From NCBI GenBank assembly GCA_031963045.1, contig JASSUK010000031.1:1-23984 (forward strand): a DNA stretch of 23,984 nucleotides, given 5' to 3'. Both the position numbers and the translations under genes were made by a program. Origin of the DNA: JASSUD01 sp031963045 (GTDB taxonomy: Bacteria; Pseudomonadota; Gammaproteobacteria; Burkholderiales; Burkholderiaceae). Below are positions 22,552 to 23,984 of this stretch, piece by piece. A model generated the notes under the pieces. That model was not told where the DNA came from. It worked only from the letters and a program-made list of their open reading frames with translations, and did no database searches. Position 1 is the stretch's first letter. Each line of letters begins with the position of its first letter.

Positions 22552-23553
22552 TTACCTGTAAGAAGGAGAGGGTGCGGAAGAAGAAGTATGACCTTCCGGA
22601 GTTAAATCGAAAAATTGCCGAGCGTCTTCGATGTCTTGCGCTATGGCTTTTGTCAGGGTATCGAGAGAGAGATATTTTTTCTCATCGCGTAGTTTCTTAA
22701 GGAATTCAACACGTATACATTTGCCATATGCATCGCCTTCCCAGTCGAGCACATGCACTTCTAATAGGGCTGGCTCTGACGGTGCTATCGTAGGCCGAGT
22801 GCCTAGGCTTGCTACCCCTTTTTTAGGCTCTGCAGACTCGCTATCTAGCCCGTGTACGAGCACCACAAAAATACCGGAAAGCGCAAGTTGTATAGAAGGG
22901 TGTCTTGCCGAAGACAAGCGCATATTTAAAGTAGGAAAACCCAATTGCCGACCGAGTTTCTTGCCATGCCCCACATGGCCGCTCAGTGTGCAGGCATGGC
23001 CGAGCAGATTGCGCGCTGTGTCTAGCTGCCCTGCTTGCAGCGCAGCACGGATAGCCGAACTAGAGATGCGCTGCGCGTTTGAGCTATGGATAGCAGGGAT
23101 AGATACCGCTTCAAAGGCATATCGCTGACCGTAAGATTGTAATAGAGCAAAGTCACCGCGCCGGTGCGCGCCGTACCGAAAATCATCTCCGACACCTACC
23201 CATACCGCTTGCAAGCTTTTAATAATAACTTGCTCAATGAAGTATTCAGGCGTTTGCGCAGCACATTGTGCATTAAAAGGCATGATTACCACGCGATCTA
23301 CTCCACATCTGCGCAGTTGTTCGATTTTATCGCGCAGCAACCCAATGCGTGCACAGGCTTTAGAAGCCTGAAAAAACTCGTTAGGGTAAGGCTCAAACGT
23401 CATTACACATAACGGTACATTACGTGCAGCTGCCGCCTCACGAGCACAGGCAATCAATGTTTGATGGCCGCGATGCATGCCGTCAAAATTGCCGATGGTG
23501 AGCGCACAAGGCGTTCTATGGGAGGGGCTTGGGAGCCTGCTGAAAATTTTCAC
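22552..23553 (-). CDS. ribF: Bifunctional riboflavin kinase/FAD synthetase
   Basis: 333 residues. The start codon is a GTG at 23553. The N-terminus (MKIFSRLPS) lies where family members usually begin, 11 residues before the ALTIGNFDGMHRGHQ nucleotidyltransferase motif. The FAD-synthetase half also has the RISSSAIRAAL motif. The riboflavin-kinase half contains GKKLGRQLGFPTLNM, SLGTRPTI and LEVHVLDWEGDAYGKCIRVE. It makes FMN and FAD from riboflavin. These feed flavoenzymes including CoaBC and the UbiH-family protein of this window. No Shine-Dalgarno sequence is evident. A TATAAT -10-like hexamer lies on the minus strand at 23680-23675, but without a matching -35. Confidence 0.96.
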   Translation of the reverse strand: MKIFSRLPSPSHRTPCALTIGNFDGMHRGHQTLIACAREAAAARNVPLCVMTFEPYPNEFFQASKACARIGLLRDKIEQLRRCGVDRVVIMPFNAQCAAQTPEYFIEQVIIKSLQAVWVGVGDDFRYGAHRRGDFALLQSYGQRYAFEAVSIPAIHSSNAQRISSSAIRAALQAGQLDTARNLLGHACTLSGHVGHGKKLGRQLGFPTLNMRLSSARHPSIQLALSGIFVVLVHGLDSESAEPKKGVASLGTRPTIAPSEPALLEVHVLDWEGDAYGKCIRVEFLKKLRDEKKYLSLDTLTKAIAQDIEDARQFFDLTPEGHTSSSAPSPSYR

Positions 23554-23675
23554 ACTGAAATGGCCGCAGGGCGGATCCTGCTTCTTTAATTAGCTAGGAG
23601 GTTGTCGAGGTACTTTGAGATTGGCTGAGTTTGTCCTGCTTACTCTGCCCATTCTCTTTTCTCAAAAAGGGGCAA

Positions 23676-23858
23676 TTATAAAGCTTGCATCAACGGGAAG
23701 TGGGTCCCATCGATCATAGATGCTAAGAAATAGGCTGCTTCAAGGGCATTTTTGACAAATTGTCTTGTAAGCGGGTTGTCGCGAGCGAGGTAAAACAGCT
23801 GGCAGGGCAATGGATTACGCGATACATACAACTGTTTAGGGGTGTGCGGGGCCGGCAT
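23676..23858 (-). CDS. Possible small protein, unrecognised
   Basis: A 60-codon frame, MPAPHTPKQLYVSRNPLPCQ and on to FPLMQAL, with an AAAAG 1-5 bases before the ATG. Composition is plausible for a protein and it contains a helix-like stretch (LTRQFVKNALEAAYFLASMI). I recognise no family. It may be the end of a decayed gene. The rest of 23554-23984 holds no other convincing gene. Confidence 0.25.
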   Translation of the reverse strand: MPAPHTPKQLYVSRNPLPCQLFYLARDNPLTRQFVKNALEAAYFLASMIDGTHFPLMQAL

Positions 23859-23922
23859 CTTTTATTTTTAAACTATATGGTTTATATTTATCCATGTAGA
23901 GTAATATTTTTTGCCTATAGAA

Positions 23923-23953
23923 ATTTGCGCTGTGCTCCTAACACAGCGCAAAT
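23923..23953. other. Perfect 12-bp hairpin
   Basis: ATTTGCGCTGTG (23923-23934) and CACAGCGCAAAT (23942-23953) are exact inverted repeats with a 7-base loop. There is no T-run on either side. It could be a terminator of a gene beyond the right edge, or an operator. Confidence 0.5.
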
Positions 23954-23984
23954 ACACAGTGCCCCCCTACTACTTATTTCGCCT

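Overview
The window looks like a piece of chromosome from a host-associated betaproteobacterium of the Burkholderiaceae. The gene string ribF-ileS-lspA-coaBC-dut, together with ubiK, comM, ychF and panD, reads as Burkholderia-type proteins and order. Three things set it apart from a free-living Burkholderia: moderate to low GC with T/A-rich third positions, several decayed mobile-element fragments, and eukaryote-like (F-box-like and ankyrin) proteins. An intracellular, probably endofungal, relative such as Mycoavidus or Ca. Glomeribacter is my best guess; this is inference from content, not a database match.

Layout. 1-2494: two minus-strand genes for putative secreted effectors, each with an F-box-like segment. 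The first runs off the left edge in a 9-bp tandem repeat (Ala-Asn-Val); the second ends in ankyrin-like repeats. 2495-4017: a scrap zone with an IS3-family OrfA remnant behind a perfect 20-bp palindrome, an AT-rich broken coiled-coil gene, and a frameshifted tyrosine-integrase end abutting an intact tRNA-Lys(CUU) gene. 4122-6010: btuC-btuD-like ABC transporter genes overlapping by 4 bp. 6000-6515: a small protein with a bilobed hydrophobic hairpin. 6939-8459: two tandem OmpW-type porins. 8628-11199 (minus): btuF-like binding protein, panD, ychF. 11416-11574: a degenerate tRNA-Lys copy that still has its own promoter and an intrinsic terminator. 11625-12947: a UbiH-family flavin hydroxylase. 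13186-13731: an AT-rich orphan. 13889-16058 (minus): comM and ubiK. 16218-17099 (minus): an orphan with one membrane segment. 17337-23553 (minus): the housekeeping run dut, coaBC, lspA, ileS, ribF.

How the genes fit together. BtuF/BtuC/BtuD would form one B12-type importer, although btuF is 2.6 kb away and in another transcription unit. RibF (FAD/FMN), PanD and CoaBC (coenzyme A), UbiK and the UbiH-family hydroxylase (ubiquinone) are cofactor genes retained in the window. A family of about 120-160-bp inverted-repeat elements (five copies) sits at the 3' ends of genes, twice exactly between convergent genes, and in some places supplies or touches the stop codon. The most notable non-standard items are the tRNA-like transcription unit at 11416-11574, the repeat-bearing F-box-like pair, and this 3'-end repeat family.
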